Notes: generated by a model not told the origin, from the sequence alone. A stretch of 64,000 nt of DNA from Methylophilus sp. 42 (GCF_000384155.1 NZ_KB913031.1:1798001-1862000); one strand, 5' to 3'; positions 27,501-34,918 are shown, counted from the first letter of the stretch. Numbers and translations: made by a program.

Positions 27501-29052
27501 CGCGACCATCGGTCGAGTAGCCATAAACTTCCAGGCGGCTGGCGTCAAATGCCTGCAACCACTGGTGCAGGAAATAGCCGACCGGGTGTTTACGCAAATC
27601 AGCCGATACCAGGCCGATGCGGATACGTTGCTCTTGCGCATGGACATTCCAGCTGTCGTACGGCGTCACTTCGTGCATCATGGCGGCGCCCAGTCTATGC
27701 GCGTAATCCAGGCTTTCGGCAGGCGGCAAGCTATTGCTGTAGCTATTAGCAAACAGCAGGTTTCTAAGCGCCATCATATGGGTAGGCTCAATCTGCAAGG
27801 CTTGCTTCAAGGTCGCAATCGACATTTCAATCTGCCCCATGTCCAAATAGACATTGGCCAGATTGATATACCCAGGCATGAATTCAGGCTTGATGCGCAG
27901 TGCTTTTTCCAGACAGGCAATTGCTTCGGTATAGCGGCCCAGCATGCGCAAACTGATACTGTAATTGCTCAAGATACTTTCTGACTCAGGCAACTGCGCT
28001 AATGCCTTTTCACAATACACACACGCTTTGTCATAAGCATTTCTGGCATTCTCAATCAAGCCAAGATTGCCCTGCACATAAGGACTTTCCGGATCCAGCG
28101 CCAGCGCCTTCAGGCAATAATTCTCGGCCTCACCGTATAACTGCTGATTCAACATTTCGGTGGCGAGGTTATTCAGCGTCTCCGCACTCACCTCTTGCGC
28201 CTGCATGATTTGATCAATATAGGCTTGGTATTCTCTGGTGCGGTGCGTCACGCGGTAAAGTTTGGCCAGATTTTTAAGCAGTGATAACTCGGTTGGATTC
28301 AATGCCATGCCCGCCAGCAACCACTGCTCAGCTTCTTCCACGTCACCATGTTTCAGGTATAAGGCACCCAGGTAGCTATAGGCCTCAACATAGTCTTTTT
28401 GAATCGCAATCGTTTGCTGATAGGCAGCAATCGCTTCCGTCGTATTGCCAAGCTGATCCAGTGCCAACGCCATATTGAAAAAAATCACGGCATTATCAGG
28501 CTCAATCGACACGGCTTCGCGGTAGTATTGAATCGCCTCCAGCGGTTTATCTGCCTCGTGTAACAAGGTCGCCAGTTCAAAATTGACGCGGCCATCCTGC
28601 TGGTGAATATTCAATCCCCGGCGCAGTAATTTTTCCGCCTCTTTTACTTGTCCTGCTTGCTTAAGTACACTGGCCCAGTTGGCATAAGCCTGGCTAAAAA
28701 CCGGGTTGAGCTTGAGTGTTTGGCGGTAATATTTGATCGCCTGCGTGGTGTCTTGCAATTGCGCATACACGTTGGCCAGGTTATACAACACCTCAGCATC
28801 TTTCTTTAAGCGCTTGCTCGCTTGCAAGAAAGCATCTGCAGCCAGCGCCAGCGTATCTTGCTGTTGATAAAGGCTGCCTAATAACTTCCAGGCCAAGCCT
28901 TCTTCAGGAAACTCATGCGTGATTTTCTGCGCCAGGGTCAAACACTGTGGCCAGGCACCCTGTTTCCAGGCCTGGGTCAGTGCTTGCATCCAATAGCTGC
29001 AATCCTGTGCGCTCACCGCGTTGGACTGCATATGGCCTGACGAGAGTTTCAT
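21562..29052 (-). CDS. Giant TPR protein with two GT41 domains, a GT2-like domain and a methyltransferase domain
   Basis: A single uninterrupted frame of 2496 residues with no signal peptide or membrane segment. Order: TPRs (about 30-450); GT41 O-GlcNAc-transferase-type catalytic domain (477-827; IGLVSADLRKHPVGYF, DTFPFTGGTTTCEALWMGVP); GT2/StrF-like domain (858-1077; LVLIHDDVWLDE, YDLDFCRTATRAG); TPRs (1098-1368); second GT41 (1408-1736; VGFVSGDLRAHSVAHF, DTFPSNGVTTTAHALWMGVP); short TPRs (1811 on); SAM methyltransferase (motif LELGAGCGAITRF, about 2020); and a C-terminal helical extension. TPR-GT41 proteins glycosylate protein Ser/Thr, and bacterial versions near fliC often modify flagellin. 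This one probably builds and caps a flagellin or surface glycan. The start is ATG 29052; ATG 29031 is an alternative. Confidence 0.85.
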   Translation of the reverse strand: MKLSSGHMQSNAVSAQDCSYWMQALTQAWKQGAWPQCLTLAQKITHEFPEEGLAWKLLGSLYQQQDTLALAADAFLQASKRLKKDAEVLYNLANVYAQLQDTTQAIKYYRQTLKLNPVFSQAYANWASVLKQAGQVKEAEKLLRRGLNIHQQDGRVNFELATLLHEADKPLEAIQYYREAVSIEPDNAVIFFNMALALDQLGNTTEAIAAYQQTIAIQKDYVEAYSYLGALYLKHGDVEEAEQWLLAGMALNPTELSLLKNLAKLYRVTHRTREYQAYIDQIMQAQEVSAETLNNLATEMLNQQLYGEAENYCLKALALDPESPYVQGNLGLIENARNAYDKACVYCEKALAQLPESESILSNYSISLRMLGRYTEAIACLEKALRIKPEFMPGYINLANVYLDMGQIEMSIATLKQALQIEPTHMMALRNLLFANSYSNSLPPAESLDYAHRLGAAMMHEVTPYDSWNVHAQEQRIRIGLVSADLRKHPVGYFLHQWLQAFDASRLEVYGYSTDGREDAFSHELKDLCNQWRSLAGLTDAQAAKQIREDGIHILLDLSGLSGGTRLPIFAHKPAPVQATWLGYWGTTGLPTMDYVIADPVSIDAHVATQFTEQVVHLPHTRMCFTAPPCDVAVNDLPALSTGAVTFGCFQNYSKVSDDVLSCWGEVLQALPTATLFWQSKAFNDALVREEALARLQQYGISAARCSLHGMVPREEYLRNHHQIDVILDTFPFTGGTTTCEALWMGVPTLTLLGDTLIARQGASFMHCVGLADWVATSREEYVSKAIALASDLGALATLRAQLRQQVLASPLMHAEQFAQDFEQLLFGLWQQTLATLAPQQLLAESPVQDAFSGEQPVWVVSATRMTEEVFWRDSALGRSLKRHMQQDKRLVPVVAYENTRGLSEVFNEAIAAAPDQALLVLIHDDVWLDENTFVHSIQQGLNHYDVIGIAGNARIQAGQPGWCFVDLQFTWDDARYLRGAVSHGQHAFGPASSYGDVSGECQLMDGVFLAAHKQTLLQSGVRFDQQFDFHFYDLDFCRTATRAGLKLGVWPVRMTHQSGGAFGSARWRDKYLSYRQKWEPVSVPRQPASTALQDAMAEVFDQASQAQQQGDLNTAKQLYQEILAVDAQHALATHNLGLIYWHSQQPAEALHLLAQAYALAPTQWQLLSSYLTALKHSGATAELEQGLAQAVNSGQHTQALQTLMQDWQLPSLAPAQPSDQAQQALLALFEQQQYAQMERELDTLLQQYPAWLSGWKMLSDVLMIQKKDARVAAGKALALNNQSAEEHCYYGLVLKAENDLTAAADAFAQAIHLKPDYAAAYNNLGIVLKDLGEVDEAIKQFKQALILQPQYADCFSNLLFCMTHAEQVDNDALLQAHTAYAALYEAPLKPHWQPHGNTRDAQRPLRVGFVSGDLRAHSVAHFLLPLLPALAQDSSLALFAYANYALEDDVSAEMRQYFKQWRVVSNISDDALAETIRQDQIDILIDLSGHTSGNRLLTFARKPAPVQASWLGYLNTTGLTSIDYYLADNALLPAGQFDQQFTEQLVQLPVNAPFVPYPQAPAVNALPALSNGYVTFGCFNRPNKITQATVQQWAAVMQVTPASRMVLGGMAEAGACAHIQQWFADAGITADRLSFYARTDMLSYLQQYHLVDICLDTFPSNGVTTTAHALWMGVPTLCVAGDRLASRGAMALMQHLDLADWVAANSQQYFQQAAHVLSDLQALADLRANMRTRFTQSPLAQAAPLAHALSQAMRQMWQRWCQGQAASSFAIPSLTLKESSVAPDATEPSDKGISMNTTLNPQTAQANALHDSIAEVFQLALQMQEKGDLAQAMSFYQEILRIDDKHAATYFQLGLLAQQAGKAEEVLPLLEQAVILAPQQPAYWQAYIGELSLTAPKNEVLDVITFARQNGLAAADADALQRQYSQSVAAADVVRKGPYIYRTEDNFYQRAQTEAFGYQDVGNAEQRLYDMIRQSRDKSVFSSELAAKATDWPSYYHLTSQRANLLRPFADKIANGKVLELGAGCGAITRFLGELGGEVVALEGSPNRARVIGQRCADLNNVTIYSDLIQAFETDEKFDVVTLIGVLEYAQVYVKEADPLRFLLQTAKSFLKEDGMLIVAIENQLGLKYFCGAPEDHMGQAMYGINDSYSTTSPITFGRVELDALIRSAGFETTELYVPLPDYKTPVSVIYPEGFNQAHRAAGWDVGALAAGSVVHDRQSPRHPTFSLENAWQVIARNNLVEDVANSFMFVAYPQRQAGKLHPDVLAAHYGCQRQAVFSKETQFVHDAQGLATRTRNTGETAQLLQADWEHAPYHGGQLWMDKLTQLMNRPGWRVEDLAAWTAPWLQGLEAAARTGGKTLPEFAGYSALLPSQYFDATPTNFVMDKAGQGHFFDLEWDFAIPLPVAFVALRGLFLTLHRVRSCGKPHASTPTNIGSLTLAVLELSGYHYRDDQLQAFISVFNRLQNMTQGVPEHVVNGLTAEFTRAELPVRQLFT

Positions 29053-29291
29053 AACAAGAGAATTCCAAAAATTTTCTCTTATTATTCAAAACTCTCAGGC
29101 ATTTGCATTGCTTAAAAAAAGCAACAAAAACCAGCTATCTTCGCTGTTCGCTTAATACGCACCTCACGCGCATTGCCAGCCAGCCCGCATAGGCATTAGG
29201 ATTGCCGCTCAACCAATGCTTTTAGCGACAATGGTCACGCCAAAATATTTATTCAAGAATCAGGGGAATGCGCCGTAAACTTTGCCCCAAT

Positions 29292-29323
29292 AAAAAACCT
29301 TCGGGAATATCGGAGGTTTTTTT
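29292..29323 (-). terminator. Terminator after the small HTH gene
   Basis: An imperfect stem (AAAAACCT-CG / CG-AGGTTTTT) with a run of T on the plus strand and a run of U on the minus strand. It can work in both directions and abuts the stop codon of the HTH gene. Confidence 0.75.
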
Positions 29324-29572
29324 CTAGGCGACGTGCTCTTGCGGCACGACAATATCGGGGACCCAGCGCACCAGGCTATATAAATCACACTGCAAATAAG
29401 CACACAGCTTATTCAAGTGATCGGTGCTGGCATTATAGGATTGATCTTTTAACATGCGATGCAAGGTCATGCGACTGATCCCACTGGCATCGGCAATTTC
29501 GGTAATCGTAATGGTCCTGCCCCACTCTAATTGTTTTTTAAGAATAACCGTTTTTAACTCTACGTAAATCAC
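29324..29572 (-). CDS. Small XRE-type helix-turn-helix regulator
   Basis: This protein of 82 residues has a Cro/CI-like HTH: ITITEIADASGISRMTLHRM followed by STDHLNKLCAYLQCDLYSLV. The call is a DNA-binding protein of the YozG/XRE kind. The start is placed at GTG 29572 (GTG ATT TAC GTA), with CAGGA upstream. The frame stays open for 46 more codons upstream, but that stretch is Cys/Ser-rich and unlike the family. Targets are unknown; it may act on its own upstream region. Confidence 0.75.
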   Translation of the reverse strand: MIYVELKTVILKKQLEWGRTITITEIADASGISRMTLHRMLKDQSYNASTDHLNKLCAYLQCDLYSLVRWVPDIVVPQEHVA

Positions 29573-29887
29573 ACAACGTCCTGACTTCAATGGGAATGCT
29601 TGTCCGGCGAAAAAAGTATCACAACACCGCTTAGGCCGTATTGATTTGCAAGCATTGATAGACATCAAACTGCATTGATCAATACTGCGCGCCGAACATG
29701 ACAGGGACATTATACAATTTTATATAGTGTTTAATATCAGTGAAATAACGCAGAAGGCATGATTTTTTGCCAAAGCAATTGGCAAATGCAAGGATATGAA
29801 AAGTCTTTGCAGGATTGTATTAATAGCTTGATCGGACTATTGGCAAACTAAAACAATATAGATAATAATCAATCAATTATTAAAAAA
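29573..29887. other. Non-coding region between HTH gene and Rmf-like gene
   Basis: This AT-rich region holds the divergent promoters of the HTH gene and the Rmf-like gene. An inverted repeat TTGCCAA-N5-TTGGCAA lies at 29767-29785, and a third half-site TTGGCAA follows at about 29842, possibly operator sites. No gene is seen. Confidence 0.5.
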
Positions 29888-30106
29888 ATGATGATTGATT
29901 GGGTGGATATCATGGGATTACTGAGTGGATATTTATACTTTTTTAGTGGTAGCAAGTCAGACGTAAAAACGGATCATGCTCTGATGCAGAAATGCTACGA
30001 CGAAGGTTTGCATGCATCAACCGCTGGCTTGAAGCACACTGAAAACCCGTATGCAGAAGGCAGTGATGAAGCTCAGGCGTGGAATCGTGGTTTCTGGGTT
30101 TGGTAA
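29888..30106 (+). CDS. Rmf/CrpP-family small protein
   Basis: This 72-residue protein ends in a pattern like ribosome modulation factor: CYDEGLHASTAGLKHTENPY, then EGSDEAQAWNRGFW (compare the GYxAG, CPY and WLxGW positions of Rmf). Rmf dimerises 70S ribosomes in stationary phase; members with a longer N-terminus are often annotated as ribosome modulation factor/CrpP. The N-terminal 25 residues are hydrophobic (GLLSGYLYFFSG) and could anchor it or be non-coding if ATG 29912 is the real start. Function in translation control is inferred only from the fold. Confidence 0.62.
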   Translation: MMIDWVDIMGLLSGYLYFFSGSKSDVKTDHALMQKCYDEGLHASTAGLKHTENPYAEGSDEAQAWNRGFWVW

Positions 30107-30110
30107 ACGC

Positions 30111-31028
30111 TCATCTGGCGCCAAGTTCATGTGCCGTTTGATTATTTGAGAATGCCTTCGCCAAATCCCGTGGCGTATCCTGCTGCTTGCGTGAGCCAAA
30201 CAGATGGGAATATGCCCAGGTAAATTCAGCGCCCATCAGAAATATCTGCGCGGAGTAATAAATCCAGATTAACAGCGCCAGCAAAGAGCCTGCAGGCCCA
30301 TAGCCACTTGCAAACGCACTTCTGCCAATATAAATACCGATCAGCCATTTACCTACCGTAAATAAAGCGGCTGTCATCGCAGCGCCAATCCAAACCTCGC
30401 TCCAGCGAATACTGACACGCGGCATGATTTTGTAGATCAACGCAAACATGCCCGTCGTCAATAAAAAGCCAAACACAACATTCACCACACCGGCAACCGC
30501 CAGCCATCCCGCAAATACAGGCGACCACCATTTATTGATCGCAGATAAGCCTGCGCTAAAAACAAGCGAGACCATCAGCAAAAAGCCAATCCCCAGAATC
30601 ATGCCAAATGACAACAATCTGGCACGCATCAAACTCCACACACCGCTGCTTATCCTCGCCGGCGCCCTCCAGATACTATCCAGCGCAGTCTGCAATTCGC
30701 CAAAAACCGTGGTTGCCCCTACCAATAACAACACAATACCAATCGTGGTCGCCGCAATCCCCTCGGTTGGCTGGTTGGTGCTTTCCAGCAGGTTTTGCAC
30801 CACCAGTGCGCCCTGCTCACCTACCAGATGGGTCAATTGCGCATAGATTTCACCACGTGCCGCTTCTTGTCCAAAAATAATGCCGGCAAGGGAAATGACA
30901 ATCAGCAATACTGGCGCAATTGAAAGCATCGTGTAGTACGCTAAAGCAGCGCCCATACTTTGCGCACGGTCATCGCGCCAAGCGGTAAAGGCGGCGTTAC
31001 TTAATATCCAAAGTTGTTTGATCGTCAT
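30111..31028 (-). CDS. YihY/BrkB (ribonuclease BN-like) inner-membrane protein
   Basis: The protein is 305 residues with about six transmembrane helices and the family signatures [36 protein letters not shown] and [17 protein letters not shown]. The family was once called ribonuclease BN, but true RNase BN is a different protein; the role here is unknown, possibly transport. The start is ATG 31028 with AGGGCAACGAG upstream. The C-terminal end lies four bases from the convergent Rmf-like gene. Confidence 0.88.
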   Translation of the reverse strand: MTIKQLWILSNAAFTAWRDDRAQSMGAALAYYTMLSIAPVLLIVISLAGIIFGQEAARGEIYAQLTHLVGEQGALVVQNLLESTNQPTEGIAATTIGIVLLLVGATTVFGELQTALDSIWRAPARISSGVWSLMRARLLSFGMILGIGFLLMVSLVFSAGLSAINKWWSPVFAGWLAVAGVVNVVFGFLLTTGMFALIYKIMPRVSIRWSEVWIGAAMTAALFTVGKWLIGIYIGRSAFASGYGPAGSLLALLIWIYYSAQIFLMGAEFTWAYSHLFGSRKQQDTPRDLAKAFSNNQTAHELGAR

Positions 31029-31183
31029 CTCGTTGCCCTGCTTTGTGAGCATTGTTCAATGATGATAAGGGTATAGGAATGGAACTGCTCTATACATCAG
31101 ACGACACCGCACCATCCTGTCAGAAATCTCTGATGATAGGCGTTGAACTGCAAGTAGGAGTAGATTGAAAGTGTGAAATGAAA

Positions 31184-31205
31184 AAACCAGCTTTTCAGCT
31201 GGTTT
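31184..31205 (-). terminator. Terminator of the tRNA operon
   Basis: A perfect 9-bp stem (AAACCAGCT / AGCTGGTTT) with a TTTC loop. On the minus strand it lies just after tRNA-Leu and is followed by a T-rich tract. Confidence 0.8.
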
Positions 31206-31212
31206 CTTATTT

Positions 31213-31299
31213 TGGTGCCCGGAGCCGGAATCGAACCGGCACAGCCGTTAAGCCGAGGGATTTTAAGTCCCTTGTGTCTACCAGTTTCACCATCCGGGC
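31213..31299 (-). tRNA. tRNA-Leu (anticodon TAA)
   Basis: A type II tRNA with a long variable arm. On the minus strand it begins GCCCGGATGG and ends with encoded CCA. The anticodon loop CTTAAAA gives TAA; the T-arm GGTTCGATTCC is canonical. It is the last gene of the pgsA-linked tRNA cluster. Confidence 0.97.
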
Positions 31300-31376
31300 G
31301 GCAGGTCAACAAGCTTTATATTTTAACACTCTGTTCTACTTTGCGTAGCATCCAGAATGAGTGCTTGAGAGAAATT

Positions 31377-31452
31377 TGGAGCGGGAAACGAGTCTCGAAC
31401 TCGCGACCTCAACCTTGGCAAGGTTGCGCTCTACCAACTGAGCTATTCCCGC
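31377..31452 (-). tRNA. tRNA-Gly (anticodon GCC), copy 2
   Basis: A 76-nt tRNA with encoded CCA on the minus strand: acceptor GCGGGAA, D-arm AGCTCAGTTGGTAGAGC, anticodon GCC, T-arm GAGTTCGAGACTC. It is identical to the copy at 31606-31681. Confidence 0.97.
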
Positions 31453-31470
31453 ATATTTGCTACATGAGAC

Positions 31471-31544
31471 TGGAGGCGCGAGCCGGAGTCGAACCGGCCT
31501 AAACGGCTTTGCAGGCCGCGGCATAACCGCTTTGCTATCGCGCC
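31471..31544 (-). tRNA. tRNA-Cys (anticodon GCA)
   Basis: A 74-nt tRNA with encoded CCA: acceptor GGCGCGA, anticodon loop CTGCAAA giving GCA, T-arm CCGGTTCGACTCCGG. It sits between the two tRNA-Gly genes. Confidence 0.97.
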
Positions 31545-31605
31545 AGAACCAACAACATAAAAACTTCTTATGTTAAAAAGGGAAAGCGGCGCTTTCCCCG
31601 AAATT

Positions 31606-31681
31606 TGGAGCGGGAAACGAGTCTCGAACTCGCGACCTCAACCTTGGCAAGGTTGCGCTCTACCAACTGAGCTATTCCCGC
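31606..31681 (-). tRNA. tRNA-Gly (anticodon GCC), copy 1
   Basis: Identical in sequence to the tRNA-Gly at 31377-31452, including the CCA and a few flanking bases (GAAATT before, TATTT after), which indicates local duplication. It is first in the Gly-Cys-Gly-Leu order after pgsA. A short palindrome (GGGAAAGC-GGC-GCTTTCCC) separates it from tRNA-Cys. Confidence 0.97.
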
Positions 31682-31787
31682 GTATTTCCTTACGCCATGT
31701 GTCGTAAAGAAGCTGGCATTTTAATGATTTTGAGACCGGTGTCAAGGACGATTTTGAAAATAATGTTTCTTTTTTATGATTGCTTTT

Positions 31788-32369
31788 TTAGATGGTTTCG
31801 CGTATTGCCGGCCAGGCTGCGCGCAGGTAGTAACCCATGGAAATCAGGGTCAGTAACGCGGCCAATACAATCAGCCACTCACCCAACCATTGAATGTCTA
31901 CCCCAAACAGCGGGTCGTACCACAGCAATAAGGTAATGGCGGCCATTTGTGCGGCAGTTTTGACCTTACCCACCATGGCGACGGCCACGTTAGCACTTTT
32001 GCCTATACTAGCCATCCATTCGCGCAAGGCGCTGATCGCAATTTCACGTCCGATGATAATCAGCGCCACCACAGCCCCGGCGCGATTTAATTCGACCAGC
32101 ACGATCAAGGCCGCAGCCACCATGAGTTTGTCAGCCACAGGGTCTAAAAACGCGCCAAATTTAGACATCTGGTGATATTTGCGCGCCCAGTAGCCATCCA
32201 GCCAATCGGTGAATGCGGCGACGATAAACACACTGGCTGCCGTTAAATTGACCCAGTGTGCTGGCAGACCGTCAGCGGTGACAGCGTTGGCAGGCAGGTA
32301 AAAGATACCGACAAACACCGGAATCATGCCGATGCGCAATAAGGTAAGTATATTTGGAATATTCCACAT
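31788..32369 (-). CDS. pgsA: CDP-diacylglycerol-glycerol-3-phosphate 3-phosphatidyltransferase
   Basis: This integral membrane enzyme makes phosphatidylglycerol phosphate, the precursor of phosphatidylglycerol and cardiolipin. The CDP-alcohol phosphotransferase signature DG-x2-AR-x8-G-x3-D-x3-D is present as DWLDGYWARKYHQMSKFG followed by AFLDPVADK. The 193 residues with several transmembrane helices fit PgsA. Its place between uvrC and a tRNA Gly-Cys-Leu cluster is conserved in Proteobacteria. Confidence 0.96.
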   Translation of the reverse strand: MWNIPNILTLLRIGMIPVFVGIFYLPANAVTADGLPAHWVNLTAASVFIVAAFTDWLDGYWARKYHQMSKFGAFLDPVADKLMVAAALIVLVELNRAGAVVALIIIGREIAISALREWMASIGKSANVAVAMVGKVKTAAQMAAITLLLWYDPLFGVDIQWLGEWLIVLAALLTLISMGYYLRAAWPAIRETI

Positions 32370-32413
32370 TTTTATTCGTCTATGGATGCATACAAAGGTC
32401 TATTTACACGCCA

Positions 32414-34213
32414 TTAATGCAAGCGTTCGTAAATGATTTGCGCCAATACCAGGCTAATGCCTTCGACTTGGGCAATCTCGTCTATGCTAGCACTTTTTAT
32501 CCCATCCAGGCCACCAAATCGCGTCAGCAAGGCTTTGCGGCGTTTGGCGCCTACGCCTTCAATCTCTTCCAGGCTAGAGGTGATTCTGGCCTTGGCGCGC
32601 TTGGCGCGGTGGCCGGTAATGGCAAAGCGGTGTGCTTCATCGCGGATTTGCTGTAATAAATGCAAGCCCTGGTTATCGCTAGGCAAATTCAGCATTTCGC
32701 CGGTGTCAGAAAAAATCATGGTCTCAAGACCAGGTTTTCGCTCTTCACCCTTGGCAATGCCGACCAGCAGAATATCGTCCAGACCGACCTCCTGCATCAC
32801 CTCAATGGCGACACCGAGCTGACCTTTGCCACCATCAATAAAAATCAGGTCTGGCCGCTTGCCCTCGCCTGCTGCCACTTTTTTATAGCGACGCGTCAAC
32901 ACATCGCGCATGGCGGCATAATCGTCGCCTGGCGTAATGCCAGTGACGTTATAACGGCGGTATTCGCTATTTTGCATGTCACCGCGGTCAAACACCACGC
33001 AGCTGCCCACCGTGGCCTCACCCATGGTATGGCTGATATCAAAACACTCAATGCGCTCGGTGTTTTCTGCCAGGTTGAGCGCTTCGCGTAATGACAACAA
33101 GCGTGCCTGCTGGCTGGCTGAGGTCGCCTGGCGTTGCTGCAAAGCCAACTCAGCATTGGTTTGTGCCATCTTAAGCCATACTTTTTTATCGCCGATGGCA
33201 TTGGTCAGCACACGGATCTTGCGCCCGGACTGCTCGCTCAGCATGTCTTCAAATTCGGTTTTATCAATCTCGGCGCCACACACCAGCAATGGCGGCGTAT
33301 TTTGCGACAGGTAATACTGGGTGATAAACGCTTCTACGGTTTCAACCAACTCGGCATCCTGGCTGTTCTTCGGGAAAAAGCTCTTGTCACCCAAATGACG
33401 GCCACCACGGATCATGACCAGGTTAATGCAATGCTGGCCCTGCACTTCTGCGCAGGCAATCACATCGGCATCACTGACGCTAAAATCACTGACAAACTGT
33501 TTGGCCTGCACCTGGCGCAGTGCCTGGATACGGTCACGTAAAATGGCCGCCTGCTCATACTCCATCGCCTCAGCGGCCACATTCATGCCATCTGCCAGTG
33601 AATCAATCACCTCACTGGTCTTACCTAACAAAAACATCGCGGCATGGCGTACATCACCGGCGTAATCCTCTTGGGAAATCAACTTTACGCAAGGGGCTGT
33701 ACAGCGCGCAATCTGATATTGCAAGCAAGGCCGCGAACGGTTGGCAAACACAGTGTTTTCACAGGTGCGTAATTTGAATACTTTTTGTAGCAGCTGTATG
33801 CTCTCGCGCACGGCTGGCGAGCTGGGGAAAGGCCCGAAATACTGCGCCCCCTTGCGCTGTGTGCCGCGGTGAAACGCCAATCGAGGATAAGCATCACCAG
33901 TCAACGCAATATAAGGGTAAGACTTGTCGTCGCGGAACAACACGTTGTAACGCGGCATGAGACCTTTAATCAGGTTATTTTCCAGCAATAGCGCTTCGGC
34001 TTCCGAGCGCGTCACTGTCGTCTCAATATTGGCAATCTGCGACACCATCATCTTGGTACGCGGACTAGCCAGGTTTTTATTAAAGTAGCTGGAAACCCGT
34101 TTTTTCAGGTCTTTGGCCTTGCCAACATAAATCACAGTATTTTCCGCATTCAGCATGCGATAAACACCAGGTAAGTTAGGCAGGTTTTTGAGGATGGGTT
34201 TGGGGTCAAACAT
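32414..34213 (-). CDS. uvrC: Excinuclease ABC subunit C
   Basis: UvrC makes the dual incisions in nucleotide excision repair after UvrAB damage recognition. The order is a GIY-YIG nuclease domain (LPGVYRMLNAENTVIYVGKA, residues 13-32), a UVR motif that binds UvrB (EAMEYEQAAILRDRIQALRQ, about 215-234), an RNase H-like nuclease domain (ECFDISHTMGE; LIFIDGGKGQL) and C-terminal helix-hairpin-helix repeats (GVGAKRRKALLTRFG). At 599 residues it is normal length. Confidence 0.97.
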   Translation of the reverse strand: MFDPKPILKNLPNLPGVYRMLNAENTVIYVGKAKDLKKRVSSYFNKNLASPRTKMMVSQIANIETTVTRSEAEALLLENNLIKGLMPRYNVLFRDDKSYPYIALTGDAYPRLAFHRGTQRKGAQYFGPFPSSPAVRESIQLLQKVFKLRTCENTVFANRSRPCLQYQIARCTAPCVKLISQEDYAGDVRHAAMFLLGKTSEVIDSLADGMNVAAEAMEYEQAAILRDRIQALRQVQAKQFVSDFSVSDADVIACAEVQGQHCINLVMIRGGRHLGDKSFFPKNSQDAELVETVEAFITQYYLSQNTPPLLVCGAEIDKTEFEDMLSEQSGRKIRVLTNAIGDKKVWLKMAQTNAELALQQRQATSASQQARLLSLREALNLAENTERIECFDISHTMGEATVGSCVVFDRGDMQNSEYRRYNVTGITPGDDYAAMRDVLTRRYKKVAAGEGKRPDLIFIDGGKGQLGVAIEVMQEVGLDDILLVGIAKGEERKPGLETMIFSDTGEMLNLPSDNQGLHLLQQIRDEAHRFAITGHRAKRAKARITSSLEEIEGVGAKRRKALLTRFGGLDGIKSASIDEIAQVEGISLVLAQIIYERLH

Positions 34214-34303
34214 GACGGCATTTTAGCACCAGATGTTTGCTCAAGTGACTCCCTGCACATGATCAAGCGTGAAAGAAACTATCAGCCCTTAAACAACTAT
34301 TAA

Positions 34304-34660
34304 TTAATCATCGAGTGGTTCCCACTCCTTTCTCCATTGCTTAACGCTCTTTCCAGATTTGCTTAACTCTAGTGGATAAAATCTTCTTCGATATCTTTTG
34401 CCGTTGTATAAGACAACTTCCCTGCTCTGGGCACCAGGATATCTCTGATCTAAACTCTCTTCCAGCAGCTCCTGCTCTGTGAAGGGTAAAAGCCCGCGAC
34501 GTCTAAGGTCTTCTTCAATGTGGCGAACTTTCTCTGCCGCAGCCTTAGCTTCCGCATCCAAAGGATTAGTACAATTTACAGAATAGGCAGCCGACCATCG
34601 CTCGGCCACCTCATCAAGCGCTGCATTTGCCTGCCTCAAGTCTTCAATGGTGTGCATCAT
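34304..34660 (-). CDS. Hypothetical protein
   Basis: An open frame of 118 residues with no family I recognise. It is hydrophilic and helical (RQANAALDEVAERWSAAYSV; AEAKAAAEKVRHIEEDLRRR) with a basic C-terminal part (YNGKRYRRRFYPLELSKSGK). It has no signal peptide or membrane segment. No good Shine-Dalgarno sequence precedes ATG 34660 or 34657. It lies between uvrC and the tautomerase, all on the minus strand. Confidence 0.5.
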   Translation of the reverse strand: MMHTIEDLRQANAALDEVAERWSAAYSVNCTNPLDAEAKAAAEKVRHIEEDLRRRGLLPFTEQELLEESLDQRYPGAQSREVVLYNGKRYRRRFYPLELSKSGKSVKQWRKEWEPLDD

Positions 34661-34699
34661 TTATCAACTTATTTGAAAAGCTCGCTTATCAAGATTGAG

Positions 34700-34879
34700 C
34701 TAGCCTAAAAGCTCGCCACCAATAGCCCAGTCTTCGTATTCGACCTCTTCAAATACAATGTAGGTGTAATTAGCAGGCTTCTGAGCATGTTTTTGCAGAG
34801 TTTCAGTGATTTCTTTTGCAATCAGTTTCTTCTGCTCTTTGGTCACAGAGCCGGCAAGTTTGACGTTGACGTAAGGCAT
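34700..34879 (-). CDS. 4-oxalocrotonate tautomerase-family protein
   Basis: A 59-residue protein starting MPYVNVKLAGSVTKEQKKL. The family hallmark is the N-terminal catalytic proline exposed after Met removal, followed by the beta-alpha-beta fold; the C-terminal half has YTYIVFEEVEYEDWAIGGEL, as in this family. GGAG lies nine bases before the ATG. The substrate is unknown; such small tautomerases are common orphans. Confidence 0.85.
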   Translation of the reverse strand: MPYVNVKLAGSVTKEQKKLIAKEITETLQKHAQKPANYTYIVFEEVEYEDWAIGGELLG

Positions 34880-34918
34880 ATGGGCGCTCCTTTTAATGTA
34901 TCGGACAATTAAAGAAAA

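Noticed and set aside
21752-28478. Many plus-strand open frames opposite the giant gene (up to 229 residues)
   Set aside because: They follow the codon structure of the minus-strand gene in the complementary frame, show no family features, and lack ribosome binding sites.
31377-31681. CRISPR-like repeat with two identical units
   Set aside because: The repeated units are full cloverleaf tRNA-Gly genes with encoded CCA.
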